DNA of 44,009 bases from an uncultured Oscillospiraceae bacterium (GCA_910587255.1 CAJUKT010000105.1:1-44009); one strand, 5' to 3'; counted from the stretch's first letter, positions 14,440 through 22,159 are shown. The notes: generated from the sequence alone by a model not told the origin. Numbers and translations: made by a program.

Positions 14440-17334
14440 CTAACCCGCCTGCCGGGCCAGCAGCTCCTGAAGCTCCCGGCGGTCGGTGGTGATCAGCTCC
14501 TTTTCCAGCTGGCTGCACTTGATCTCCACCGTCACATTGTTGTTGTTGGTGCTGATAAGCCCGCTGCCCCGCTCAAAGTGGGTGATCTCCATGACCTCCG
14601 CCTCGGACAGGTGGAGCAGGGACTGCACCCGCCGGGCCTCCTCATCCTCCAGGTTCAGCAGGATCTTGGTCTTGGCGTTGTTGATGATGCCTTTGCCGTA
14701 CTTGCCGTCCTCCAGGGCAAAGAAGTCGTTGATGTCCTGGGTGGCGCAGATGGCCGAGCCGCCGTAGCCACGGATGATCTTGAAAATCTCCAGCACGAAC
14801 TCAGCGGCCAGACGGTTGCTGTTGGCCCCGATGAGCTGCCAGCATTCGTCGATGAAGATGGCCTTCTCCTCCGTGCGGTTCTCCTTGGCCTTGTCCCAAA
14901 CGTAGTCCAGGGCCACGAACATCCCCACCGTCAGCAGATCGCCGGTCAGCTCGGAGATGTCCAGCACCGTGTACTTGTTGTCCAGGCTCACGTTGGTCTG
15001 CTGGTTGAAGGTGCGGGCGGAGCCGTGTACCAGCCTATTGATGATGTTGGCCAGCCGCTTGGTGTCTGGCACCTCCTTCAAGGTGTCGTAGAGGTCGCCC
15101 AGCACCGGCATGGTGCGGTATTTCCCCGGGTGCTTCGGGTCCTCCAGGGTGGCGTTGTCGTGGGTGATGCCCAGGTTGGTATAGGTGCGGATGAGGGCGT
15201 CGTCCAGAAGCTGCCGCTCCTCGTGGCTCATATCGGGGATCAGCAGGGAGAAAAAGATGTGGAGCCGCTGAATTTTTGCCGCCAGCAGGGATTTCTCCAC
15301 CCCCGGGCCGTCCAGCAGCTCATCCACGGACTTGTCCACCTTGCGGATCTCCATGACGTTGATGCAGTTAGGGGAGGCTGGGGAAATCTGGATGAACTCC
15401 CCGCCGATGTTGGAGCAGGCCCGGTGGAACTCATGGCCTTTCAACGGCGCCACGATGAACACCTGGATGCCCTTCCGCCGCATCCTCGTGGCCATCAGCT
15501 GCATGGTAAAGCTCTTGCCCGCGCCGCTGGTGCCCAGGATGGCGATGTTGGCGTTCTTGTAGACGTTGGAATCAAAGATATCCACGATGATGAGGGAGTT
15601 GTTGTGCTTGTTCACGCCCAACAGGATGCCGTTATCATCGCACATCTCATAGCTGGTGTAGTGGTAGCAGCTTGCCGCCCCCAGGGTGAGGACGTTGCGC
15701 TTGGAACGCTCAAAGAGGTGTTTCTCCAGCGAAACCAGGGGCAGGGAGGACAAAAAAGCCTGCTCCTGGCAGAAGGAACAGGGCTGTACGTTCATGTCCT
15801 GAGACAGCAGCAGCTTTTTCATCTCGGCGCATTTCCATTCCAGCTCATCCACGCTGCCCGCCGTGATGGTAACCAGGAGATTGAGGTAATAGAAGTCCTC
15901 GTTGTTCCCCAGGCCGTCCTTCAGGAAGTATCCGCTACGGATGGCCCCGTCCAAATCGTCGAAGTCGGTGTTGGTGTCGCTGGTTTCCCGGATCTTGCTC
16001 CGATTGATGCGCAGCTGCTGGCCCAGCTTGCGGATCATGCGGTCTTTGGGCTGGCGGGTGAGGAACACGTCCAGGTCGATGCCGTCCCCGGCGTTCACCA
16101 GCAGGGACAGCCATCCGGCGGGCACCTGGGCCTTGAACCCATCCGACGGCACCAACAGATAGGAGTAGTACACCCCGTCGATGCAGATGTACCGCCCATG
16201 GGTGAAGTCGATCTCGCTGGGGGTGTAGAACTCGTTGACCGGAATGCTGTCAGGTGCCCGTCCCGCGCCCAGGTATTCCGCCACCACCTGTTTGGCTTTG
16301 TCGGTGAAAGGGTGCTCGTTGCTCTCCCGGCGGCAGAGGATGTGGTAGAGAATTTCCGCCGCTGCTTCATCCTGTTCCTCCGGCATAACCACTGTGTTGC
16401 CGCACTGGCGCAGGTAGTTGGCGGCGGTGCGGGCGGCGGTCTGGAGGGCGGCGATGGCTTCATCCTCCTCTTGGCCCCGCTTGGCGCCCGGCATAGGCTC
16501 ATGCTCGAAAATGAGGAAGAACCGCCGGGTGATGGCCTCCCGGGAGCCCAAATCCCGAATCAGCTTCAGATAGTCCTCCTGGAGCATCCGGCAGTGGGAG
16601 TCGGTCTCCCGGGCCAGCTCCTCCCGCACACTATCCACATGGCGGTCAATGTCCGCCCGCTTGGTTAGCACCTTGAACTGAACCTTTACCGGGGCGATTT
16701 TCAAATAGCTGATGAAGGAGTAGATGATGCTGCGCTGCTCCTGGGCGCTGCGCAGGAGGAAGTTCACCGGCACCACCTCCACCACTTTCACATAGCGGCG
16801 ATCCCGGGTCTTGATGACGCCGTGGGTGATCTTCTCAATGGGCACGTAGTCCGCAAGGGGGTTGAGGGGCTTGATTACCTCCTCCCGCTCCAGAAATGTC
16901 TTGTGCTGGGTGACCTCCCGCTTTTTCATGTCCACCTGAAAGCGCCGGTGGCTTTTGGGCAGTTCCTCCAACTCCGGGTCGGCGGCGTGTTCCTTCTGGG
17001 CCCAGCTGGGGAGTAGGCCCTTTTTAGCGCCCGCCCCGGACTGATCCAGCACCCGACGGTTGCGCAGCCAGAGGATGAACTGGAAAATGAACTGGGAGAG
17101 GCTTTGCCCGCCGATGCCAATGAGCGTCACCAGCACCAGGGGCAGGGTGGTGAGGCACAGGATGATGATACGGACGGTGAGGGACAGGCTCAGCTGGAGT
17201 ACCGGCAGGGCGGTGAGCGCCCCCAGCACCCCGGCCTCCACGGCGTTGCGGGTCTTAACCATGCCGCCCATCAGGGTGCCGCCCTCAATGAAATTGGGTG
17301 GGATGACGTAGACATCCCGTTCTTCTTGTCGCAT
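14440..17334 (-). CDS. virB4: VirB4/TraE-type conjugation ATPase with fused PrgI-like membrane part
   Basis: A 964-residue ATPase that drives pilus/channel assembly and substrate transfer. The N-terminal 100 residues carry a PrgI-like segment with two transmembrane helices (about 33-58 and 62-90), so the usual separate prgI gene appears fused to virB4. Residues about 140-560 are the VirB4 N-domain. The ATPase domain has Walker A GTSGAGKS at about 600 and Walker B AIFIDECWQLIG at about 828. The end, RGSGLISTNNNNVTVEIKCS, is typical for clostridial ICE VirB4 proteins. Start: ATG five bases behind AGGAGG, 12 bases after the previous stop, consistent with one operon from the pilin gene onward. 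Confidence 0.95.
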   Translation of the reverse strand: MRQEERDVYVIPPNFIEGGTLMGGMVKTRNAVEAGVLGALTALPVLQLSLSLTVRIIILCLTTLPLVLVTLIGIGGQSLSQFIFQFILWLRNRRVLDQSGAGAKKGLLPSWAQKEHAADPELEELPKSHRRFQVDMKKREVTQHKTFLEREEVIKPLNPLADYVPIEKITHGVIKTRDRRYVKVVEVVPVNFLLRSAQEQRSIIYSFISYLKIAPVKVQFKVLTKRADIDRHVDSVREELARETDSHCRMLQEDYLKLIRDLGSREAITRRFFLIFEHEPMPGAKRGQEEDEAIAALQTAARTAANYLRQCGNTVVMPEEQDEAAAEILYHILCRRESNEHPFTDKAKQVVAEYLGAGRAPDSIPVNEFYTPSEIDFTHGRYICIDGVYYSYLLVPSDGFKAQVPAGWLSLLVNAGDGIDLDVFLTRQPKDRMIRKLGQQLRINRSKIRETSDTNTDFDDLDGAIRSGYFLKDGLGNNEDFYYLNLLVTITAGSVDELEWKCAEMKKLLLSQDMNVQPCSFCQEQAFLSSLPLVSLEKHLFERSKRNVLTLGAASCYHYTSYEMCDDNGILLGVNKHNNSLIIVDIFDSNVYKNANIAILGTSGAGKSFTMQLMATRMRRKGIQVFIVAPLKGHEFHRACSNIGGEFIQISPASPNCINVMEIRKVDKSVDELLDGPGVEKSLLAAKIQRLHIFFSLLIPDMSHEERQLLDDALIRTYTNLGITHDNATLEDPKHPGKYRTMPVLGDLYDTLKEVPDTKRLANIINRLVHGSARTFNQQTNVSLDNKYTVLDISELTGDLLTVGMFVALDYVWDKAKENRTEEKAIFIDECWQLIGANSNRLAAEFVLEIFKIIRGYGGSAICATQDINDFFALEDGKYGKGIINNAKTKILLNLEDEEARRVQSLLHLSEAEVMEITHFERGSGLISTNNNNVTVEIKCSQLEKELITTDRRELQELLARQAG

Positions 17335-17346
17335 GGGTTCCTCCTA

Positions 17347-18678
17347 TCAAATGCGGTCTTTCCGTTTGGGCGGGTTGGGCAGCTTCTTTACGATGCGTTC
17401 CTCATAGGCCACCGAGCCGTCCGGGGCCTTGTAGGGCTTGCGCTCCACCGCGTCCTGGGCGTACTGCTTATACCACAGCGCCCCGTCCGCCGAATGAACC
17501 TTTTCGTGAGGGCCTTCCGGGGCGGCGTACTGTCCCGAATGGTACATCCCAAAGGCCTGGCCCTCTTTGCTTCCGGGCTTGTACTCCGTGCCGGTGATGC
17601 GCCCGCCGCCGATCTCCACGTCGGAATAGCGGGGAATGTTCCGAGCCCCGGCCCCCAGAGCGGTATGACCCATGTAGGAGCTGAGAGACTGGGCGGCCAG
17701 GTCCCCGGTGATGGAGCCGGTGGAGCGGATATCACCCCGGGCCACCGTACCGATCACATCATTGGCAAACTTACCGCCCGAAGCGAGGGAGCGGGCAAAC
17801 ACCGCCCCGCCGATGCTGGTCTGATGGGTGACATGGGTGCTGGTATGGGAGGGCTGGCCGGCATTGCCCCGGTTGGGGATGCCTTCCCCGCCGCCCTGGG
17901 TGTGGGTGTGTTCTGCGGAGCTGTCTGTGCGGGCGGTCTGGGCGCTGCTGTCCGTATGAACGGCGGACTGGGACTCCTGCCCGGTGATGATGACGCCCTC
18001 CTGCTGAGACACAGCCTCCGCGAACACAGCGGTATCGGACTGAATATCGCTGCCGGTATGCTCGGCAGAATGAATGGTGTTGTCCCCACCGCCCATATTT
18101 GCGTTGCTGGCCGTATGGGTGGCGCTGTTTGTGCTGGTGCTGCCGTTTGAATGGATGGTGCTGGCCGAGTGGGCAGCCGCTGTGGCGGACTGCTTCTGCG
18201 CGGTGTGGACGGCGGCCGTCTGGGTGGTGGCCGTCTTGACCGCGCTGTTGGTGATGTGACGCCCCGCCATACCGATAAGCCCGCCCTTGAAGAATCCGCC
18301 TGCAGAGCCGGAAGCGCTGGAAGCCGTCCCGCGGCCAGAGCCGCCAGCAGCCCGGCCAATACCACCGATGGTGCTCCCGCCTGCTTTGGCAATCATGGAC
18401 GCGCCCCGGACGGCGATCATGGCCTCGGCCATCAGGGAGCCGCCCGTGCGGCCCACGTTGACGCCCATGGAGGCCATGAAGCTGTCGATTTTCTGGGACA
18501 CCTTCAGGAAAGCCACGGCGCACAGGAACCAGATGAGCACGTTGCCCGTGACCGCCTCCTTGCTGGTGGCAGCCACCTGGGCCTCCACCTCTGCCTCCGT
18601 GAGGGCGAAGGCCGGGGTACACAAAACAACCGCCAGCACCAGTGCCAGCGGCAGAAGGGATAAGATCCGTTTTTTCAT
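17347..18678 (-). CDS. T4SS-associated membrane protein, Ser/Thr/Ala/His-rich
   Basis: A 443-residue protein. The ATG at 18678 (GGAGG upstream) gives a signal-like first helix (1-26); a second hydrophobic segment follows (about 43-60). Residues about 75-140 are Gly/Ala-rich (GGSTIGGIGRAAGGSGRG) and could insert in or line a channel. Residues about 140-300 are low-complexity with repeated [ST]-A-x-H-[ST] groups (SAVHT, STIHS, SATHT, SAEHT). The C-terminal 110 residues are soluble and end in a basic tail. Its place between the VirB6-like gene and virB4 indicates a structural component of the secretion channel, but I cannot name a family. Confidence 0.75.
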   Translation of the reverse strand: MKKRILSLLPLALVLAVVLCTPAFALTEAEVEAQVAATSKEAVTGNVLIWFLCAVAFLKVSQKIDSFMASMGVNVGRTGGSLMAEAMIAVRGASMIAKAGGSTIGGIGRAAGGSGRGTASSASGSAGGFFKGGLIGMAGRHITNSAVKTATTQTAAVHTAQKQSATAAAHSASTIHSNGSTSTNSATHTASNANMGGGDNTIHSAEHTGSDIQSDTAVFAEAVSQQEGVIITGQESQSAVHTDSSAQTARTDSSAEHTHTQGGGEGIPNRGNAGQPSHTSTHVTHQTSIGGAVFARSLASGGKFANDVIGTVARGDIRSTGSITGDLAAQSLSSYMGHTALGAGARNIPRYSDVEIGGGRITGTEYKPGSKEGQAFGMYHSGQYAAPEGPHEKVHSADGALWYKQYAQDAVERKPYKAPDGSVAYEERIVKKLPNPPKRKDRI

Positions 18679-18691
18679 GGGTTTCCTCCGT

Positions 18692-19402
18692 TCAGAGTGA
18701 CAGCGGGTTGGCAAGGAATGTCCCCACCATGCTGGTGAACAGCCGCAGGCACCAGGCGTTCATCAGCAGCAGAAAGATCTGCCCGGCGAACATCCGGCAC
18801 CAGCTCTTGAAGATGTTGGACGTGGCCTGGGAGGCCCCCATGGCAAAGGCCACCGGGGCGGTGAACACCAGCACGCCCAGCAGCACATACCGCTCCGCCG
18901 CCTCAAAGAGCAGCTTGATATAGTTCCACGCCATGATCAGCACCAGGATAAGGACGATGAGGGCCACCGCCCCGTTGGCGCACACCCCGATGATGGTGAG
19001 CAGCACCGAGCTGAAATCGGCGAAGTTCAGGCTGGGGAGCGTATTGGTGAGGATCCAGTCATAAGGTGTGCCGCCGATGTCCAGCGCCATGTTCACGATG
19101 TCGTCGGCATACCACGCCAAGACAAGGAACAGGACACAGCGGATGGACAGTTTCACAGGGTCTTCCGCTTCCGTGCCGATGCCCAGGCCAAAGTTCTTGA
19201 ACAGGTTCCACACCCAGATCAACAGAATGAGGCCGATGGCCAGGGCCACAAAGACCTGGTACATGGTCTCCGCCGCCGGAAAGTAGCGCAGGAACACGGC
19301 CATGTCGCAGCCCAGCGCGCCCAAAACTGAGGTGTTGATCAGATCCAGGCCGTGCATGACTTGTTCCGCGATCCACTCTACGATGCCGTCTAAGATGCCC
19401 AT
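18692..19402 (-). CDS. VirB6/TrbL-like polytopic channel protein
   Basis: A 236-residue protein with about five to six transmembrane helices (roughly 45-68, 85-105, 125-165, 170-195 and 205-230) and an amphipathic N-terminus. Size, topology and position between the pilin and virB4 match the VirB6/TrbL-type inner-membrane channel component of clostridial ICEs. The segment PVKLSIRCVLFLVLAWYADDIVNMALD is the kind of conserved loop seen in this group. The gene starts three bases after the pilin stop with its ribosome binding site inside the pilin gene, so expression is coupled. Confidence 0.85.
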   Translation of the reverse strand: MGILDGIVEWIAEQVMHGLDLINTSVLGALGCDMAVFLRYFPAAETMYQVFVALAIGLILLIWVWNLFKNFGLGIGTEAEDPVKLSIRCVLFLVLAWYADDIVNMALDIGGTPYDWILTNTLPSLNFADFSSVLLTIIGVCANGAVALIVLILVLIMAWNYIKLLFEAAERYVLLGVLVFTAPVAFAMGASQATSNIFKSWCRMFAGQIFLLLMNAWCLRLFTSMVGTFLANPLSL

Positions 19403-19405
19403 GGG

Positions 19406-19786
19406 TTACGAGGGCGTCCACTGGCCCCCGGAGAAGAAGGGGGTGATGTAGGCCATGATGAAGCCCAGGGAGTTGAGGATCATCCAGGTGATGATAATGC
19501 GCTTCAGCCATGACCGCGCTTCCTGGGTGGAGCGGTCTGTGTGGCCGAAGTTGATCATCAGCAGGGCTACGGCGGCGGTTACCACGGCGGCGATGGTGGA
19601 GATGCCCAGGATCTGGGTGTAGACGTCCTTCATGACCTCGCTGGCCTTGGTCCAGATGGTGGTGGCGTAGGCAGGGCGGCACAGTAGCGGGGACAGGCTG
19701 GCGGTGGCAAACCAGGCGTACAGCCAGCGGCCCGGGTTCGGCCCGCGGTTGGGGGCGTTCTGGGACGGGGTGGGATGTTTGGTCAA
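19406..19786 (-). CDS. VirB2/TrbC-like pilin candidate
   Basis: A predicted 126-residue protein. The TTG at 19786 is chosen because GGAGG stands seven bases upstream; the longer frame from 19867 has no signal. A short basic N-terminus leads to a hydrophobic signal segment (about 21-42, ending CRPAYA), then the mature part with two helices (about 60-82 and 95-118) separated by a polar turn (GHTDRSTQEARSW). This is the layout of VirB2-type conjugative pilins. It is the first gene of the channel operon, preceded by a promoter and an early terminator. A leader frame ends exactly at its start codon (TTGA overlap). Confidence 0.8.
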   Translation of the reverse strand: MTKHPTPSQNAPNRGPNPGRWLYAWFATASLSPLLCRPAYATTIWTKASEVMKDVYTQILGISTIAAVVTAAVALLMINFGHTDRSTQEARSWLKRIIITWMILNSLGFIMAYITPFFSGGQWTPS

Positions 19787-19932
19787 GCAAATTCCTCCTT
19801 TTGATGTTTGGGCGAAAACGAAGGCCAGCGCCCGATTTTGGACACTGACCCGGTCGCCGCGGGGCATGAAAAAAGACGCCCTCCGGCGTCTGTCCCGCGG
19901 CCGTTTTCACTTGTGCTTACAGTTTTCAGCAT
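19783..19932 (-). CDS. Possible 49-residue leader peptide ahead of the pilin
   Basis: A frame beginning with ATG at 19932 (MLKTVSTSENGRG...) lies just inside the transcript from the promoter at 19937-19965, runs across the early terminator and stops with TGA at 19783-19785, overlapping the pilin TTG. Its translation could affect the terminator or couple into the pilin gene. There is no good ribosome binding site, so it may be non-functional; the exact stop/start overlap is the main argument for it. Confidence 0.3.
   Translation of the reverse strand: MLKTVSTSENGRGTDAGGRLFSCPAATGSVSKIGRWPSFSPKHQKEEFA
19869..19891 (-). terminator. Early terminator in the leader of the conjugation operon
   Basis: On the minus strand AGACGCC, a four-base loop and GGCGTCT (19891-19874) are followed by six U's (19874-19869). 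The structure is perfect and sits about 40 bases downstream of the predicted start site and 83 bases ahead of the pilin start. It can either end transcripts of the upstream regulator gene or act as an attenuator. Confidence 0.75.
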
Positions 19933-19936
19933 GACC

Positions 19937-19965
19937 ATCATAGCATATATAGTTTTACGCCGCAA
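19937..19965 (-). promoter_or_regulatory. Promoter of the conjugation (pilin-virB6-virB4) operon
   Basis: TTGCGG (19960-19965) and TATGAT (19937-19942) are separated by exactly 17 bases on the minus strand, giving a start near 19930. The -35 box is weak, which fits a promoter that needs an activator. Confidence 0.55.
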
Positions 19966-19974
19966 TAGCAAAAC

Positions 19975-20005
19975 ACTGCCAATTTACTGCCAATTTACTG
20001 CCATT
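19975..20005. repeat. Three 11-bp direct repeats upstream of the operon promoter
   Basis: ACTGCCAATTT stands at 19975-19985 and 19986-19996, with a third partial copy ACTGCCATT at 19997-20005. The period is one helical turn, and the array ends ten bases before the -35 box, the classic location of an activator site. It overlaps the last codons and stop of the ArpU-like gene. Confidence 0.65.
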
Positions 20006-20525
20006 CAGGGAGCAGCTTCTCCAGAAGCTCCAAACTATCTTTAGAAGTGTAGCCCCACAGGATAGAACTCATGGCCTCCGTGGCTTCTTTTTGGCGCCTA
20101 TAATATGTGCGGAAGCTGATATCATGAATATGAGGCCGGAGTTGTTCAATAATTTCCTCAACATTGCGAAACTGCTGGGGAGACAGATAGGTATAGTACA
20201 GCAGCCAATAGTATTCCTCCCCATTTTTATGGCGGGTGCGCAAAAGTTCCACCGCATTGTCTACCATCGTAAGCATCTTGTGGCTGCGCTCGATACACTG
20301 GGCATGGTGCTCCAGCTCGCTGCCGCCCAAATCGGCCCCGGCCAGGTAGACTGTATCCAGAAATTCCTCGATGTCCGTACCGTACTCCATATGGAACTGG
20401 CCCTTCAGCCGCTGCACCGACAGCTCCAGGCTCCACGTCACGTCCCGGTACTTCCGCAGTAGGCGCCGGGTGTCATGGTAGCGGGGATCGTCCCGCACGT
20501 CCTGTTCAACCTTCTTCTTCGCCAT
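19995..20525 (-). CDS. ArpU-like phage/ICE transcription regulator
   Basis: A predicted 176-residue soluble protein starting at ATG 20525 (AAGGAGG eight bases upstream, inside the end of the previous gene). The C-terminal third resembles the ArpU/late-gene regulators and sigma-region-4-like proteins of Gram-positive phages: NGEEYYWLLYYTYLSPQQ..., then DISFRTYYRRQKEATEAMSSILWGYTSKDS. The N-terminal two thirds are helical with conserved Tyr/Arg. The gene ends inside the 11-bp repeat array and immediately upstream of the pilin-operon promoter, so it is a good candidate for the activator of that promoter (inference). It overlaps the winged-helix gene by 20 bases. Confidence 0.65.
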   Translation of the reverse strand: MAKKKVEQDVRDDPRYHDTRRLLRKYRDVTWSLELSVQRLKGQFHMEYGTDIEEFLDTVYLAGADLGGSELEHHAQCIERSHKMLTMVDNAVELLRTRHKNGEEYYWLLYYTYLSPQQFRNVEEIIEQLRPHIHDISFRTYYRRQKEATEAMSSILWGYTSKDSLELLEKLLPEWQ

Positions 20526-21645
20526 GGCAGAAACCTCCTTCACATTCCACAGGCCGTGTGGAAATCTCGAATGTGTACGCCGGGACGCCGCTGGGACACA
20601 GCACGTCCATACGGAAACGCCTAACCAACGTGTCCTTCTCAACGATACCTTGGCTGTCGCGGGACAAAGCATATAACTTATATGTCATCCGGGGGCATTT
20701 GGCACAGCCAACCCCTTGCAGCGCAAGGAGTTGAAGCACCTTTTGGGCCACGGCTTCCTGTGCCGGATTTGAAACGATAATTTCTCCGTTTGAACCGCTG
20801 TCCTCCGGCATCCCAGGCTCATCGGCCGGGAGGGCAACTTGGATGTTGAGGGACATGGCCACCTCATCCTTGTCCACCATCACGTCGGAGATCTGGAACA
20901 TGGTGGACAGGTAGTTTTGCAGGTAGATGGCCGTTCCGTGCCGGCCAGGGAAGGTAAGCAGGGCGATATGCCCCGCCCGCTCCAGCTTGCGCAGCACCCG
21001 GCCCACCGTGGCCTTGGACAGCCCCCACCGCTGGGCCAGCTCGGCGTAGGACACCAAGGGACAGCCAGTGCCGTTGCGCAGATAGGCCACCGGGCCGTCA
21101 AAGGAGCCCTGCACCTGTTCGTCCCGGTACACCGCCGAAATCCACAGATCCAACAGGATGTCCATTTCGGAGCATTTCTCAGCGCTCACCAGCTCCACAG
21201 CGGTGGAGACTGGCAGAAAGAAGAAGCCGGTCTCCTTTTGACAGGGGCAGTTGTAGTCCAGCACAGTGTTGTGCCGGTGCCAGTTGACGACTTTGTATTT
21301 TACCAGGTTTCCCCGGCCCAGCAGGGAATATTGGATAAGGTGGCGCTCTTGAAGGACAGATAGCACTTCTAACAATTGGCGCTTGGAACGTAACCGTAGG
21401 GCGTCAGTGAGTTCTCCCGTCCGGCATATCCACTCTCCAGGGTATATGGTATAGGTGAGGCCGTCGATCCGCAGGTACGAGGTGCGGAAGTTGGCGTAGG
21501 AGCAGAGGACGGAAAAGCAAAAAAGACCGGGGCGTCCGTTAGTGCGGACGCCCCGGTCGGCAACCAAGGTATGAAGAAATTCTCGGTAGATACGACAGCG
21601 TGGGTAGGACACCAGCTGTCTGATTTCAAGCTGATATTCTGGCAT
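20506..21645 (-). CDS. Two-domain winged-helix DNA-binding protein at the ICE right end
   Basis: A 379-residue protein. Residues about 55-125 and about 195-250 each look like a winged helix; the second is clear (SYAELAQRWGLSKATVGRVLRKLERAGHIALLTF). The C-terminal 100 residues contain a Cys pair (CAKC) and a beta-rich end. Size and the paired winged helices resemble replication initiator or helix-turn-helix proteins found in Gram-positive mobile elements, but I cannot assign a family. It is the outermost gene of the element on this side and the first of its long minus-strand series. Start: ATG with AGGAGG five bases upstream. Confidence 0.7.
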   Translation of the reverse strand: MPEYQLEIRQLVSYPRCRIYREFLHTLVADRGVRTNGRPGLFCFSVLCSYANFRTSYLRIDGLTYTIYPGEWICRTGELTDALRLRSKRQLLEVLSVLQERHLIQYSLLGRGNLVKYKVVNWHRHNTVLDYNCPCQKETGFFFLPVSTAVELVSAEKCSEMDILLDLWISAVYRDEQVQGSFDGPVAYLRNGTGCPLVSYAELAQRWGLSKATVGRVLRKLERAGHIALLTFPGRHGTAIYLQNYLSTMFQISDVMVDKDEVAMSLNIQVALPADEPGMPEDSGSNGEIIVSNPAQEAVAQKVLQLLALQGVGCAKCPRMTYKLYALSRDSQGIVEKDTLVRRFRMDVLCPSGVPAYTFEISTRPVECEGGFCHGEEEG

Positions 21646-21928
21646 AGTTACCTCCTATATAGTTTGGCGATTAGATGGCACATAATGTCAACTGTCGAAA
21701 AATGTTTTGATTGATGAAAATGGAATCTGCCCTGTGCGTCCCTCAAATGTCCCTCAGACTTTCTACAAATTAAATTTTTTGAATGTTGTAGGAAATTATG
21801 GGAATAACGTTTTAGAAGAACTTTTCTTCTTGAAATGGTTGTGCCGCAACGCCATTGAGGTTTTACTGCTGGGACGATACAGCACGAATGAACACAAAAG
21901 GGGACACAAAAACAGACAAAATGTTGGC
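21646..21928. other. Non-coding right terminus of the ICE with short repeats
   Basis: AT-rich DNA without a believable gene. It contains a perfect AGAAGAA/TTCTTCT inverted repeat at 21814-21830 and a short series of ACAAAA-type direct repeats next to the junction: ACACAAAA at 21892-21899 and 21904-21911, and GACAAAA at 21915-21921. The spacing of 10-12 bases suggests recombinase arm sites. It must also hold the promoter of the winged-helix gene, but I saw no convincing box pair. Confidence 0.5.
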
Positions 21929-21973
21929 TTCCGGTTCTGAATGTTGGGGGTTCGAGTCCCTTCGGGCGTACCA
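21929..21973 (+). other. ICE attachment site: displaced 3' part of tRNA-Arg (anticodon CCG)
   Basis: The 45 bases fold as the 3' part of a tRNA. They show the anticodon loop with CCG at 21931-21933, a five-base variable region, the T stem GGGGG (21946-21950), T loop TTCGAGT (21951-21957) and complement CCCTT, then the acceptor strand CGGGCGT, discriminator A and CCA ending at 21973. The 5' half is absent: the bases to the left neither pair nor resemble a D arm. This is what remains on the distal side when an element integrates within a tRNA gene. The intact tRNA should lie at the far left end of the element, outside the window. Confidence 0.85.
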
Positions 21974-22012
21974 AGTCGCCGCAAGCGTTATATCGCTTGC
22001 GGCGACTTTTTT
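21974..22012 (+). terminator. Native tRNA terminator at the chromosomal side of the junction
   Basis: AGTCGCCGCAAGCG (21974-21987) pairs perfectly with CGCTTGCGGCGACT (21994-22007) around a six-base loop, followed by a T run. It begins directly behind the CCA of the tRNA fragment, so it is the original terminator of the interrupted tRNA gene. Confidence 0.9.
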
Positions 22013-22159
22013 AAAGTCACCGTGCGCTCATTTTGCCGCGGCTCCTTTTCCACAAAGCCAAAGGGCGGCTTTGCGCGTTTCAGGAGGCAGGGCCGCCCAA
22101 GGCCGCTCCCTGCGGCCCTGCGGGCATATAATTGGCCCTTTGTTCTGCGGGGTCGCTTT
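22013..22159. other. GC-rich spacer behind the MarR gene
   Basis: No gene is visible. Two inverted repeats occur: CAAAGCC/GGCTTTG at 22053-22073 and CAGGGCCGC/GCGGCCCTG at 22088-22120. Neither has a good T run on the minus strand, but the second may still end marR transcripts. Confidence 0.4.

Larger units (their letters stand above)
1..21973. mobile_element. Right part of an integrative and conjugative element (ICE)
   Basis: A block of 15 co-directional minus-strand genes contains a type IV secretion core (VirB2-like pilin, VirB6-like protein, VirB4, VirD4) plus a surface module (sortase, SpaA-like adhesin), as in Tn1549-like elements of Clostridia. Its right end is a displaced 3' tRNA fragment at 21929-21973, followed by a tRNA-type terminator and ordinary chromosomal genes. 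No relaxase, integrase or excisionase gene is visible, so the left end and those genes lie outside the window. Four genes appear to use TTG starts. Membership in the Tn1549 superfamily is inferred from gene content and order, not from a search. Confidence 0.85.

Noticed and set aside
21897..21973. A complete tRNA gene at the ICE end
   Set aside because: Only the 3' part folds. There is no 5' acceptor strand (GCGCCCG or ACGCCCG), D arm or matching anticodon stem upstream.
21648..21974. A 108-codon minus-strand frame beginning with RPKGLEPPTFRTG
   Set aside because: This is the well-known artefact of translating the complement of a tRNA 3' end; it crosses the attachment site.
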